Origin: Knoxdaviesia capensis
Taxonomy: Eukaryota > Ascomycota > Sordariomycetes > Microascales > Gondwanamycetaceae
NCBI GenBank assembly: GCA_001510575.1
Contig: LNGK01000002.1
Coordinates: 2,468,144 to 2,532,143 of the forward strand
Direction of reading: 5' to 3'
Length of the DNA: 64,000 nucleotides
Each line of letters begins with the position of its first letter. Position 1 is the stretch's first letter. Positions 32,018 to 43,873 of the stretch are shown piece after piece. The notes below the pieces were generated by a model. It was given only the letters and a program-made list of their open reading frames with translations, did no database searches and was not told the origin of the DNA. Both the position numbers and the translations under genes were made by a program.

Positions 32018-33528
32018 ATGACGGGCTCTTCGCTACTCTCCTCGTTCCTGGCCGCCATCCAGGCGAGCTTATCGGTGCTGCTGGTGATATTCTACGGCGG
32101 CGTGGCCGCGCGCATGAACCTGCTCGGCTCGCAGAGCACCCGCGCAATCTCGAAAGTGTGCGTGCGCATCTTCCTCCCCGCGCTGCTGATCACCAACATC
32201 GGCTCGCAGCTGCACGCCGGCGAGGCCGCCCAGCGCTACCTGCTGGTGCTGGCCTGGAGCGTGATCTGCCACATGGTGTCGTTTGGCCTGGGCATCTTCG
32301 CGCACCTGGTGCTGGGCATGCCCGACTGGACGACGATTGCCATCATGTTCAATAATACCACGAGCTACCCGCTGCTGCTGGTCGCTGCGCTGGAGGAGAC
32401 CGGCGTGCTGCGCGCGCTCGTGCCCGACCCCGACGAACCGACGATGGCGGCTGTTGCGCGCATGAAGTCGTATTTCTTGGTGTTTGCCACTTTGTCCAGC
32501 TGTCTGACGTTTGCCATCGGCCCCCGCCTGATCGACTCCGAACATCCCCCCGATGAGGCCGTGGCCAAGGCCGCCGAGGCCTACGACGACGATCCGGAGT
32601 CCGGCCCCACTTCCCCCACCGTGGCGGCAACCCTGTCCGGAAATGAAACCACCCCCCTGCTTTCAAATCAGTCATCTAGCTCCGTCTCGTTTGCCGATCC
32701 GTGGCAGGGGCCCGCCGGCCTGACCACCGCCCACTCATCAGCTCCGTCGCCGCCGGTGTCCCGCCGCGGAACCGTCCGCCACATTAGCCGCCACTCGTCG
32801 ATCTTGATACCCGTCGACATCGCCCCTAATCGCCGCGCTTCGATTGTGCCGAAAACTCACTGGGACAGCCTTGGTCCACGCACTCGCTGGTGGCTCCTGT
32901 TCATCAGCGACTTTTTCAATGCCCCCCTTGTTGGTGCCCTTATCGGCGCTGTTATCGGACTCTCCCCCACGCTGCACCGTGCATTCTTTGCCCAGTCGTA
33001 CGAAGGCGGGATATTCACCGCTTGGCTAACCGCGTCACTGAAGAACATTGGCGGCCTGTTTGTCCCTCTGCCGGTGGTTGTGGCTGGAGTGTCGCTCTAC
33101 AACTCCATGCAGAAGGCCCGGAGGCCGACTGATGGCTCTAGTAGACTTCCCTGGGCGACCGTCACTTACATCCTGGTTATCCGATTCGTTATATGGCCGA
33201 TCGCATCTATATCGTTCATTTACTTCCTGGCCTCGCGGACTACTATCCTCGGCTCCGACCCTATGCTCTGGTTTGCGCTGATGCTGATGCCGACTGGCCC
33301 TCCGGCGATGAAGCTGATCACCTTGATCCAAGTCAGCGATGGCGACGAACGCGAAGAAATGATTATTGCAAAGCTGCTTACTGTGAGTCCTTCTCATGCA
33401 ATGCGTTCTATCGTTGCGCCGCCGCATTTCTTCTAATGCTGTCACTCTAGATTTCGTACTTGATCTCCCCTATTCTGTCTATAACCGTCACAGCGAGTTT
33501 GACGGCAGCACAGGCCTCGTTGAGATAG
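32018..33528 (+). CDS. PIN/auxin-efflux-carrier-like membrane transporter, 2 exons
   Basis: Exons are 32018-33382 and 33451-33528, giving 480 aa. The 68-bp intron (GTGAGT...TAG) is followed by ISYLISPILSITVTASLTAA, the last membrane helix, which is needed to complete the fold. Family: membrane transport protein (Mem_trans), fungal auxin-efflux-carrier-like group. The N-terminal half has about five hydrophobic helices, including SLSVLLVIFYGGVAARM near residue 20 and the conserved NNTTSYPLLLVAAL near 110. A hydrophilic Ser/Pro-rich loop follows at about 180-290, then five C-terminal helices with the ALMLMPTGPPAMKL motif near 427. Fungal members sit in the ER or plasma membrane, and their substrates are largely unknown. 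The start is CCACCATGAC, preceded by a CT-rich leader. Its upstream neighbour is the dead HET gene; no functional link is evident. Confidence 0.9.
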
Positions 33529-33964
33529 ATGTCAATCGGCAGCGACATGTGTGTGATTGAGATGCATTGCCTCGTTTGTGACATATACGGGGTTTCGACT
33601 CTGTTACCCTATATTGACGATGCATTTGTCACGGGTGGCGTGGGTGGCCGAAGAATATCATTCCAAAAAAAAAGAAAAAAAAAGAAAAAAACCACGCAAA
33701 AAAGGGGAAAAAAGGGGAAAAAGGGGGAAAACAAACAAAAAACAACACCAGAAGGAAACCCTCAACCCTAACCGGGACCAAATATCGTGACAAAATACAG
33801 GAACTGGCTCATGATCTACTTGGACAAAAGAACAATCTACAAGGTCTACGTGAGGAACATGACTGTGTAAAAACAGAGAACAATTGATTCGCTATCGTCT
33901 GAATCACCACTACCACCACCGCCAAACACCCACACCCCCCAGCTGTCCGCGGACCCTCTGATGC
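33529..33964. other. Convergent 3' region with homopurine tract
   Basis: An A/G-only tract runs about 33664-33730 (A-runs and G-runs, GGGGAAAAAAGGGG). No coding exon. Confidence 0.7.
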
Positions 33965-34795
33965 TCACGCATCAGAGGCCGGGGACGAGCCGTGGTGCTC
34001 GAACACCGTGATCGGGCACCCCTCCTTGTCAATCTCGACCCAGATCTTCCACTCGAAACCCTCTAGGTCGACAGCTCTGGCGCTCGGCCAAAGAGCCTGG
34101 CGCGGGTCAGGGGTGTCCGCCCGCCGCTCCTCCACCGCGCCACCCTTCTCCAGTGCGCTCCAGTCCATGTCCAGGAGCGGCACTCTGCGGATAGGGCGCG
34201 GGTGGTGGAGCTCCAAGTCCGCGTAGACCTGCTTGCAGGCCGGAGCCGTGCTCACGACCTGTGAAGGAGCGGGAGAGAGAGCAACAGTGCACACGGAGGT
34301 GGCGCTGGTCCGAGCCCGGCCGAAAATGCCAACCGCGCGGGCGAAGCACCGCTTCTTGGGCTCGGGCCCAGTTTCAGCAGTGCCGGCCGGGCTGTCGCTG
34401 ATCAGGGCGTGCTTTCTCTTGAGAGGCACGCCCGCAGGCTTGGTGGCCACTTTGGCCACAACAGGAGCAGGAGAGGCAGCGCTGTCCCGGCTCTGGGTGA
34501 AGTATTGGGAGATCCGCTTGGTTCTCTGCAGGATCTTGCTCTTGTGAGCATGGGCGGCACTGCCAGGGGAAGACCGGCGCTTCTGGACCCGGCTCTGGTA
34601 CTTCTCCTGGGGAGTGGGAGAGAGCTGCCGAAGTCTCTGGAGGATTTGGGTGGGACCCGGGGCGGTGGTAGTGTTGTGGGCGGCGATGTTGCGACCCGCG
34701 CGCGCATTGGCGAAATGCTTGCGCTGCTGGGCAAGATCGGCCTTCCAGTGGCGGCCGCGGACGTGCTTGACCAGCTTTCCCTCAGTCCAGTTCAT
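33965..34795 (-). CDS. Basic fungal protein with MNWTEG N-terminus, function unknown
   Basis: A single exon of 276 aa. The N-terminal block MNWTEGKLVKHVRGRHWKAD followed by LAQQRKHFANARA is a recurring signature of uncharacterised ascomycete proteins, many of which start MNWTGG and keep QKQHFAKAR. The start at 34795 is therefore firm. The middle is very basic and Ser/Thr-rich (SRVQKRRSSPGS, KSKILQRTKRISQYFT, PLKRKHALISD), consistent with a nuclear or chromatin role, though that is inference. The C-terminus contains a short hydrophobic/aromatic block, RRVPLLDMDWSALEKGG, and FEWKIWVEIDKEGCPITVFE, which may be folded. No known catalytic motif, signal peptide or membrane segment is visible. Confidence 0.78.
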   Translation of the reverse strand: MNWTEGKLVKHVRGRHWKADLAQQRKHFANARAGRNIAAHNTTTAPGPTQILQRLRQLSPTPQEKYQSRVQKRRSSPGSAAHAHKSKILQRTKRISQYFTQSRDSAASPAPVVAKVATKPAGVPLKRKHALISDSPAGTAETGPEPKKRCFARAVGIFGRARTSATSVCTVALSPAPSQVVSTAPACKQVYADLELHHPRPIRRVPLLDMDWSALEKGGAVEERRADTPDPRQALWPSARAVDLEGFEWKIWVEIDKEGCPITVFEHHGSSPASDA

Positions 34796-34980
34796 TTTGG
34801 GCTGTTGCTAATAAACAAACAACAATATAGTTAGTATACACACACTGTGCTTCAAATCAACAACAAATAGAAATGTCAACAGTATGATTGCTTACCTAGG
34901 GAAGAGATCGGCGCGAAAAAGGAGAGAGAGAGAGTGTGTGTGTGGAAAAGGGGAGAAAACGGCCCCTTTTTGAGACAAAG

Positions 34981-35090
34981 AAGAGAGAGAGAGAAAGAGA
35001 GAGAGCACGAGAGAGAGAAAGAGAGAGAGCACGAGAGAGAGAAAGAGAGAGAGCACGAGAGAGAGAAAGAGAGAGAGCGAGAGAGAGGAA
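34981..35090. repeat. 24-bp GA-rich minisatellite, about 4 copies
   Basis: The GCAC marker recurs at 35005, 35029 and 35053, with a decayed GCGA at 35077, giving an exact 24-bp period. The unit is GCAC followed by a 20-nt purine run. Confidence 0.9.
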
Positions 35091-35154
35091 GGCTTGAGAA
35101 AATGGCTCCGTTCCGAAAAAGAGCGCGGATCTAGCGTCCGCGAGTTGATGGATG

Positions 35155-35245
35155 ATTTGGAAAAATCGAAGTGAGTGATGAATGAAGTTGGGAAAATCGA
35201 AAGTGAGTGATGAACAAAGTTGGGAAGATCGAAGTGAATGAAAAG
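35155..35245. repeat. Degenerate 31-32-bp tandem repeat, about 3 copies
   Basis: The ATCGAAGTGAGTGATGAA-like core recurs with TCGAA at 35166, 35197 and 35229. It is separate from the purine minisatellite just upstream. Confidence 0.8.
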
Positions 35246-36553
35246 GAAGGTGTGTGAATGAAGATGAGTGAAAAGGAGAGTGGGTGAATGAATGAAGAAC
35301 AGAGTTGAAGAAATCGAAGTGAAAAAAAGCGATGTCAGTGAACTGATGGGGAGAAAAGAAGAAGAAGAGGAGGAAAAAAAAAACAGGATCAGGATCAGGT
35401 GGGAGAAATGGTATAGGGGGGATGGGATCACAATCACTCCGTTGCTTCCTGTTTGGGAAATTGCTGATGTTTTCTTCTTCTGATTTTGAGGGCTTATCTG
35501 CACTGATTCGGGAGGCGGACACAATATATCACGAGATGATAGGCGCAAAAATTGTTCAAAATACAATTCTTGGCCCCAAGCACCAGAGTTTACCCCGTGG
35601 TAATCTTCGGGCATGCGTCTTTCACCGAAGGTTATCCGGGGTGGCTACCGAGGATTTACCCCTATCTTGTGCTGCGATGCAGGTTCTACCTACACATGTA
35701 GATAAGAACACGAGATGCGTTGGTGTCTATATAACGGCTGGGTAGAGAAGGGACGAGAGTATCTGCCGTATAATCCTGCCTCGACGGCGCATCATAGATT
35801 GATAGAACAAGCTACGCATCGGATGCAGGAGACAAAGACCCATATGAGCCTCGGCCAGCCATGACATCTACTCAAGGGTGAAAGAGACACGGTGACCATC
35901 AATCAGATACTCCAGTCCTCCGGATAGCACTACCACAGTACTCCCGAGCTGACCACCAACAGATAACACCGTTCACAGTGACCGAAGAGCAAAAGATTGA
36001 ACTCGCTGCGTTTCTGACTATATACGACCTCAATCAGTGAAGCCACAACGACGACGTCGACACGACGTACTATAATGCTACATACAATGTGATCAGAAGA
36101 TGCGGTTTGCAACCGGACGAAGCAATGACAGGACAGAGAAAAGAAGATGACAAGCCTTGGAACTCCAGTACTCAAAAACGCATTGAGGAAGAAAAAAGGG
36201 GGATTGGACAGATGAAAGTGCAGACAAAAGAGGGGGAAACTGCATCCCAAGGACGGGAGAATACGAACAGAAGATGAAGAAAAAAAAGGGGGCATGGGGG
36301 AGTCGATGTGGAATATCTAGCTGCTTGAATGGTGAGCCCGGTCGCGACGCCGCGTTGGCCGGGGGAGATCCGACTTGCTTCGCGGCCGGACAAGCCGAAT
36401 GCTCGTGGTTTTCGGTCTGGGGAACATGTTCCCACGACCCGGCGAGGACATTACCGAGAACGCCGGGAGGAGTCGCGGAGCTGTAGACACAACAACAGTG
36501 GGAGCAGTCCTGGCAGTGGCGCCAGCATCCGGGCGGTCGAACCACTGGGGTTC

Positions 36554-39198
36554 CTAGACCACCTTGACGTAGCTTGCCGGCACGCTCTTGGTCGACCCGC
36601 CCTTCTCCACCTCCACCCACCCGTCGCCCGGGTCCTCCTTCACCAGCACGAACCGCTCGCCTTCCTCCATCGTGTGCTCGGCGTCGCTTTGCGCCGCGTA
36701 CGCGTAGAGAGCCTCGACATACTTCAGCTTCTTGGCGCCGCGCCGCGGTGCAACCGCCGGCCCCTTCTTCTTGGGCTGTGAGGATGCTGGCGTGCTGATG
36801 GAGGATCCCGAGTTCGAGTAGGTGGATCCCGGCCGGTCCGAGGCTCCCGTGTGCTGTGCTGCTACAGGCTGCGGCACCGAAGCCAACATCTCAAGATACG
36901 ACGCTGGGACAACACCCTCCTTGTATCCCGCTCGCACTTTGATCCAACCAGAGCCATCTATATTGAAGCAAAAAGAGACGACGGTTAGAATGAAACTACT
37001 ATGGAGCTAAAGCATGTGGTTTAAAGTGATTGGGTGGAAAACTTACCATCTGGCGATAGAACAGTGACCTCGCGGCCTTCAGGAACCGAAATTTCCCCAT
37101 CACCAGAGGACTCAAACGAATACAGCATCTTGCCCTTCTGTTCAGAAGTCGATCCCGATCCATTCGGAGTGCTACCCGGGAGTTCGCTGATGTAGGCGGC
37201 AGGCGGCGGCGCAACAATTCTATTCTTGCGAGCCGGAGCCGCCGACGACACTGACGCACGCTTGGAGATGGCGGATGCCGGATCCAAAGTTGCCGGAGAT
37301 GGCGCGTCATCTGCCGGGGACCGGATGCCAGATCCAGATATCGACCGGTGAGCGCTCGCCGCATAGCCGGAGCTCAGAGACGTAATCGTATTCGACCGGC
37401 TCAGAGCAGGCAGCTCGGCGACTTGGGGCGGCGCGGATAGGTCGGGCTTGACCAGCGTGTTTGCTGATTCTTGACGTTCGGCCTTGAGGCGCTTGCGATC
37501 CTCTTTCGATTGCTCGCCAGGGCACTGCGCGGGGACCTTCATTTGACACTTGCTGTGGCAGGTGTAGCCGCAGTCTCGGCAATCGAAGCCCTTGGCCGAG
37601 AGACCCCATATTCTCTCTCCGCATAGGTCGCAGTTGGTGGGGATCTTGAACGTTTGCGATTTGAAGTTGTGGTTCATGGCGCCCAGAGTGACGTCTCCCA
37701 CGACGGCGGTGATGGTGTTGGTCTCGACCTCGGCTGTTAGACGGTTCCGCTCTAGCTGATGCAGCTCTTCTTGCAGATAAAACAGAATGCGGACAACTTC
37801 AGCAAGATCCTTCTTTTCCGTGCCTTCAATGACCCTTTGCTTCGTCCGCTTGACGCCCTCGATTTCGCGGCGCTTCTTGTCGACTTCTCGGCGCAGGTCT
37901 CCGAGCTCTCCCTTGGACTTGTTTAGCCGGTTTCGCAGGTAGACTTTGGCGGTGTCGTCGATGATCATCGTGGCGTCGTCGTGCCAAACAGGGCTCGGCT
38001 CAAAGGTCTTGTCGGCGGGCTCGACCCAGTTGCCAACGTTGTGGCGCATATACATGAGGCCGTCCAGGTGAGGCCTGTTGCGACCAATCTCCTCGACGAC
38101 GGTATTGAGCATGGCCTGGCTCCGGCTCATCATATTGGCCTCCAGTTGGGTTGCAACAACCCAGACCTCGTTGATCTTCGCAGTCCGGAGTTCGTACAGA
38201 TCCTGGAGGCTGTTCATCACCTCGGGGATGTACTCGTGGTAGTGCGCCTCCTTCAGCTTGTTGGTGATGTTGATATTGATAAGGTATGTGTTCTTGTCGT
38301 TATTCATATCGTAAATCTGTTGTTGGTATGAGCTTTGCGCCTTGGCCTTGTCATAAGATGTTTCGGCCTTTTTGCGTTTCGTCTCGACTTCCTGGCATGT
38401 GGCATCGTATTTCGTCTTGATCTTCTTCAGGTTTCCATACGAAGCGTCCCGTTCGTGCTCCAGCTTGTCGACATGCTCGATGTGACGCTTCCGTAGCTCT
38501 TCCAGCTTTAGCGAGTTTGCCTTGAGGGGCTCTGCTATCCGATTGAGAAGGTCGTTCGCAAATGTGTCATGTTCGTTGGCTCGGGCTTCGAGGGTGTTCA
38601 ATTGAGTGGTCCAGGTCGTTAAAGAGGCACTGGAGAAAGATGATTGTTAAACGTTAACGAAACGGTACTGTGAGTTGTCGTGAAACTGTAGGACTAGACA
38701 AAGCGCACCTCTCAAGAGATCCTGGTGTCATAACTGGAGTATCTCCAACACTTATGGCGGCCGACTTTTTGCTCTTCTTGTCGAAGTATTTCTTTGCCAA
38801 GGCGTTGAGTTTTGTGGCGTATTCCTTTTCAATGGCGCTTCGCTCGCGGTAGAACTGTTGGATGTCGTCGAGCCAGGCAATTCCGTTCCCGACCCATACA
38901 CTCGCGGGTCTGAAGCCATCCTATTCAAGTGGTTGCAAATAGAGTTAGCACATGCATTTTGAGACTCGTCGCCGCGTTGAGTGAAGCCACGACTTTCTCA
39001 GCGCGGCCAACGCCGACTCCGAAGTGGGATGAGGTGGAATCCCGGCCCCAGAAAACCAAAGAGCACGAAGCGTCGGGATCACCGGATGCGCATGCGACAA
39101 AGGATAGGCGACAATGGAACGGAGTGTGAATCTTCCAGTCCAAGTTTACCGACCTTTAACTCTGCGCCGAACGTCGGCACAACGTCCATATCGGCCAT
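36554..39198 (-). CDS. BZZ1: BZZ1-like F-BAR, C1 and double-SH3 actin-regulating protein, 4 exons
   Basis: This protein links membrane curvature to Las17/WASP-driven actin assembly at endocytic sites. Exons are 39198-39154, 38920-38709, 38629-37047 and 36957-36554, giving 747 aa. Exon 1 encodes MADMDVVPTFGAELK; splicing joins it to DGFRPASVWVGNGIAWLDDI, as in fungal Bzz1. Exons 2 and 3 join as PGSLESASLTTWTTQL, and exon 4 completes the first SH3. Domains: F-BAR at about 5-300 (IQQFYRERSAIEKEYATKL), C1 zinc finger at about 402-450 (CDLCGERIWGLSAKGFDC, then CGYTCHSKCQMKVPAQC), SH3-1 at about 582-640 and SH3-2 at about 694-747 (VEALYAYAAQSDAEHTMEEG, ending VPASYVKVV). Intron 1 uses an unusual GTCGGT donor; the others are GTGCGC and GTAAGT. 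All C1 Cys/His ligands appear present. Confidence 0.95.
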
Positions 39199-40638
39199 TT
39201 TGGGGGTATTGCAGCAAACCGGTGCTGGAGAAGTAGTTGAATGCTCTTCGGCCGCGTGGATGAGGTGTTCTCCGAAGAAGAGGAAAAAAATCCTCTGTGC
39301 GCAAAGGTGTGATCGCGGGGTGGGTGGGAGGAAAGAGAACAGCAGAATCTGGTGTCTGGGTCGGAAGATCACCGCGAAGGTGGCGTTGACGAGGAGGGGG
39401 GGGGGGGGGCACTCAAAAGGACTTAAGGACAATTTTGCCAGTGGAATTCAGGACCCGGAAATATTGCCAAGCCGAGCTGGCTCCAGAGAAGCAGGCGGGG
39501 AGGCCTGGAAGCCCCAGAAGGATGAAGCCCCACAAAGCTTGGAATAGTATCGAAGGAAGCGGATGCTAAGGCCGTCTGGTCGCTTCAATTTTGCCTTCTT
39601 TCGACAATGATTGGCACTGGGAGTCCGGGGCGCTGGGAAGAGGCCGATTGAGTTGGGACTGGTGCGGTAGAGACCCGATCTATACAGACTCGACAGCCAG
39701 GACTACACTGCACATGAACGGATATATGTATGTACGTAGTCTGCACTCGAACACGGGAACTCGGAACTCGCAGACTCGTAGAGAGGGAACCGACCGGAGA
39801 CTCGGAAGATGGTGCCGAACAGGGAGGAACACAATGAAATGGTGTATCGGTACAAGTGGAAGAATACTAGCACAACATACGGGGTAAATGGTAAGGGACA
39901 GACTGTGTCGATGGGAAAGCTCCAGGAGAGCAAGTACAACCAAGACAAATTGGAGAGGAATAATATATTCTGGACGTAACGTAAACAGAGAAGTCGGTGA
40001 TGATGATGATGATGATGTCTGGTGGTGAGAGAAAGTGTGTGTGTGTGGAGTGAAACTGGATTTACAAGTGTGACCTGGAAAGAGGTCACTGCCAGGAGTT
40101 GATCTCCAGCACCTGTGATGGCCAGTAACTTTCGGGCGAAAGCCTGCAGTAACAGGCAGCTAAGCGAATTACTAGAATAAAGGCGGTGAGCCTGGTCCAG
40201 GTGGCAGAATCCGGAAAATTCAGGGCAAATTTCTGTATGCACAATGACCCCACCAAAAACTGCATCCAATTGCTGCTATTAGAACCCCGCAAAACAGACA
40301 AAAACAGAGGCAGCAGCGAACTGGAGCTTGTGAAGCTGAGACGTAAAGAATTGCTTTATGGTTTATTTGCCTTTTTTATCTCCATACAACCCACGATAGC
40401 TGCATATAGCTGCGATCAATAAATTTTTGGTCATGATACCATAACCACACCATCATATTCCCTCGTTTCTGACTCTGATTTTTCGCTCTCTACGTATATG
40501 GGCCATATATATTTCACATCTTCTTCTGTTTTGGAACTCTGACCTGTGTTCATTTTTTCTTCTCTTCTTCTCTTCTTCTCCTCATCACCATCTCATCCTC
40601 ATCTCATCTTCCAAACCTTCTTCCTCACCATCGTCAGT
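39199..40638. other. Divergent intergenic region BZZ1 / DBP5
   Basis: It has a run of 14 G at 39396-39409, a (GAT)n tract at about 39996-40017 and a TATATAT element at about 40505. A CT-rich leader (about 40545-40610) precedes DBP5. No coding exon is supported. Confidence 0.65.
40500..40515 (+). promoter_or_regulatory. TATA-like element of DBP5
   Basis: GGCCATATATATTTC lies about 130 bp before the DBP5 ATG and is followed by a CT-rich leader. Core-promoter function is inferred from position. Confidence 0.35.
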
Positions 40639-42370
40639 ATGGCTGACGACTCCGATCCCAAGAAGCAGGCTGCTGACACTCCTGCTGCCGCCGATATGTC
40701 TACCACCCAAGCTGCCGGCACGACCGACGGACCGGGTGCTGCTGGTGGTCCCGGTCTCTGGGACTCCGAGGCCGACATCAAGGTCACGCTCAGCGATCTT
40801 CAGGATGACAAGACCACCCCGTTTTACTCGGCCAAGACCTTCGAGGATCTCAACCTGTACAGAACCCCAATTCCCCGGCGTGATTGTCTTTGCGATTCAA
40901 CAGACCAATACTAATGCTTCAATTGTTTCTTGCTTCCTCTCCAGCGACCCCCGCATCGTCCAGGGCCTGTTTGCCCTCGGCTTCAAGAAGCCCTCGAAGA
41001 TCCAGGGAACCGGAATCCCCCTGATGCTCCAGGACCCCCCGATGCACCTGCTCGCCCAATCCCAGTCGGGAACTGGAAAGACCGGCGCCTTTTCTATGGG
41101 CATTCTGTCGCGTATCGATCTGACCCAGCCCGACCAGCCCCAGGCTCTTGCCCTGGCCCCGAGCCGTGAGCTTGCCCGACAGATCCAGACCGTCATTCAA
41201 CAGATTGGCCACTACCTCGAGGGTCTGAAGGTGGCTGCTGCGGTTCCCGGTGGACTTGTGCGCGGCGAGGCCGTTAAGGCGAACGTGATTGTTGGAACCC
41301 CCGGAACGGTGATGGACGTGATCCGCCGTCGACAGCTGGACGTCTCGAAGCTGAAGGTGCTCGTTATTGACGAGGCCGACAACATGCTGGACCAGCAGGG
41401 TCTCGGAGACCAGTGCATGCGTATCAAGCAGTAGGTTATATCCTCACCCTCGGGCCATACTTGACTCGGGCACTTTGACCTTGGCGTGTCTGCATGTGTG
41501 TGTTTGCCTGATTGCTGATGTGTTTTCTCCTCGGTTTTTTTTTTCTCTCTAATGTAGGATGCTTCCCCCCTCGGTGCAGGTGCTCCTCTTTTCGGCTACC
41601 TTCCCCGACAAGGTCATGACATATGCCGATAAGTTTGCCCCCCAGGCTTACAAACTCACGCTGTCGGCTGGCGAGCAAACCGTGAAGGGTATTTCCCAGA
41701 TGTACATGGATTGCCCGTCGGAGAACGACAAATACGATATTCTGTGCAAGCTGTACGGACTGATGACTATCGGATCGTCAGTTATCTTTGTCAAGGTCAG
41801 TGCACCCGGAACATGAGACTATACGGTATTACATCCTGATGTCATTCGTATACTAACCAAACCCTTCCCCCAAACCCTTAGACCCGCGAGAGCGCGAACG
41901 AGATTCAGCGCCGCATGGAGGCTGACGGCCACCGTGTTTCTACCCTGCACGGTGCCTTCGAGGGCTCTGACCGCGATCGCCTGCTCCAAGACTTCCGCGA
42001 GGGCAAGTCCAAGGTGCTCATCACCACCAACGTGATGGCGCGTGGCATTGACGTGTCGACCGTCTCGATGGTTATCAACTACGATATCCCGATGAAGGGA
42101 CGGGGCGATGTCGAGCCGGACCCGGAGACCTACCTCCACCGCATTGGCCGCACCGGACGCTTCGGCCGCATCGGAGTCAGCATCAGTTTCGTGTACGACA
42201 AGAAGTCCTTCCAGGCGTTGGACGAGATTACGCGCACGTATGGCATCGACCTGGTGCAGCTCAGCCCCGACGATTGGGATGACACTGAGCACCGCGTGAA
42301 CGCCGTCATCAAGTCCAACCGGGCCCAGGCGTCGTATGCGCCCAGCGCCACCGAGTCGATGGCTCAATAG
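40639..42370 (+). CDS. DBP5: DEAD-box ATP-dependent RNA helicase DBP5 (mRNA export), 4 exons
   Basis: This helicase remodels mRNPs at the cytoplasmic face of the nuclear pore. Exons are 40639-40856, 40945-41430, 41558-41795 and 41882-42370, giving 476 aa. Introns have donors GTACAG, GTAGGT and GTCAGT; the last has a perfect TACTAAC branch point at 41851. Motifs in order: FEDLNL and the Q motif GFKKPSKIQ (about 84-92), Walker A SQSGTGKT (about 114), PSRELARQ, VIVGTPGT, IDEAD (about 214), LLFSATFPD (about 248), VIFVKTRESA, VMARGIDV and HRIGRTGRFG (about 400). The N-terminal 60 residues are acidic, Ala/Thr-rich and disordered, as usual in Dbp5. PSRELA in place of PTRELA is a Dbp5 hallmark. Start context is CAGTATGGC. 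All catalytic motifs are intact. Confidence 0.96.
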
Positions 42371-43829
42371 AAATGAATGCTGGTTCGGTCCGTCTCCGGG
42401 TGCCTGCCTGCCTGCCTGGGGGGTTTTTTTTTTTCTTTTCTTGCTTTTTAATTATTCCCCTCTCCGGTTTGAAGAGTGTACATGGAATGGAACAGGCGGG
42501 GTGATAAGGCGTGAAATAGCCCAGTTTTAGCAAATAGAAATTGAGGATATTTCTGATGATACAAGGCCAAGGTGTTGAGGGAAATGAAGGATCTTAAGCG
42601 TATGTAGTCACAGGGGAACGGAGAGGTGATTGTACTTATGGAGAGGAATATTCGGATTATTGCTCCCCTAACAGAGATATGAGAGGGGCCGTCAAGTTGT
42701 TGTTACATGATATCGGGACAAACAGCAGGGAAATCCATTCCTGTACAGAGTAGTTCTGTTTCATTTGTGCTGTGACATGACCATGTCATCATTTTGGGTT
42801 GAATGATCTTGGTTTTGTTCTTTCCGAGTTGTGTTGGGTTGGCGGTTGTGAAGGTGTCGTTAGTCTATAGGGATTCGCGATAGCCTCATCACCCAGCGAT
42901 ATCACTTCGGATAGAGTGAAACAACGTGATAGCAAAATACACCACCCGTTCTCATTTCCTGCACCGAAACCCCGTCCCAAGTGGATGACATATATGTAAT
43001 GAACGATATCCGAGACCCCGACGAGACGACGAACACCTTTTAGTGTGTTCTGCAGAGCGAAGCTTCGGAGGTGCGACGCTGGACGCCGTCTCGGTGAAGG
43101 GGGCACAAGCAACTTATATTAGCAGTGGCACTCGAGCGCTGAACGATACGCCGAGAATCTCGCAGCACGGCAAACAAGTGTGAATCCTGATACTGGGTGC
43201 TGGTTTCACTGCAGCTTCTTTTCATGCAGGTTTCCGGCGACAAGCCGTTTTTGCGTGGTGCGCATATTGCGACGTTTGCTATTCGCCGCGTCATACGGGA
43301 CGGATCGAGAGCCAGTGGACGAGACCCCATGAACCAACGCGAAACCACAGCAAGATACAAGAAAAAAAAAAGAGAAAAAGAATGTAATATTGCTACCCGC
43401 TTCAACCTATTCCTGTTGAGGCTGACGCTGCGGTCTGAAACGACCCCGGATCTGGAACTAGAGACCGGCCAGCCAATAAAGTCGCCGGGAGAGGCCGTAG
43501 ACGCCGCACGATCTCCCGCGCTTAAAGAATTTGCGGGACCACAAATATCCTTCCCCCCCGGCGTTTAAATGTCGTCCACTCCACAGAGGATTTTCGGACG
43601 ACTGCATCCCATAAGCCGGAGCCTGGATGCAGATCCCTTGAAACGAGTGGGACGAGCCAATCGAAACGGGCTGCTTACTGCGAGGATATTCATAGTCGTA
43701 TCCATCTGGTAGGGTCTTTAATTGCGTTTGCCCCGTCGGAGTTATTCGTGGGCTCGCGTTCTCTGGTGGCGGACTCCTCCCCTGTTCTCGCAATGTCACT
43801 TTGTTCCCGAGAAAGCCTGCACGTGGTAC

Positions 43830-43873
<44 letters not shown>

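Larger units (their letters stand above)
34796..36553. other. Intergenic region with purine minisatellites
   Basis: It holds a 24-bp purine minisatellite and a degenerate 31-bp tandem repeat. Purine-rich sequence dominates to about 35420. The open frames through it are products of the repeats. Beyond 35450 nothing recognisable is seen up to the BZZ1 stop codon. Confidence 0.65.

Noticed and set aside
34892..35614. 240-aa open frame on the minus strand
   Set aside because: Its Leu/Ser/Phe repeats are just the translation of the 24-bp purine minisatellite.
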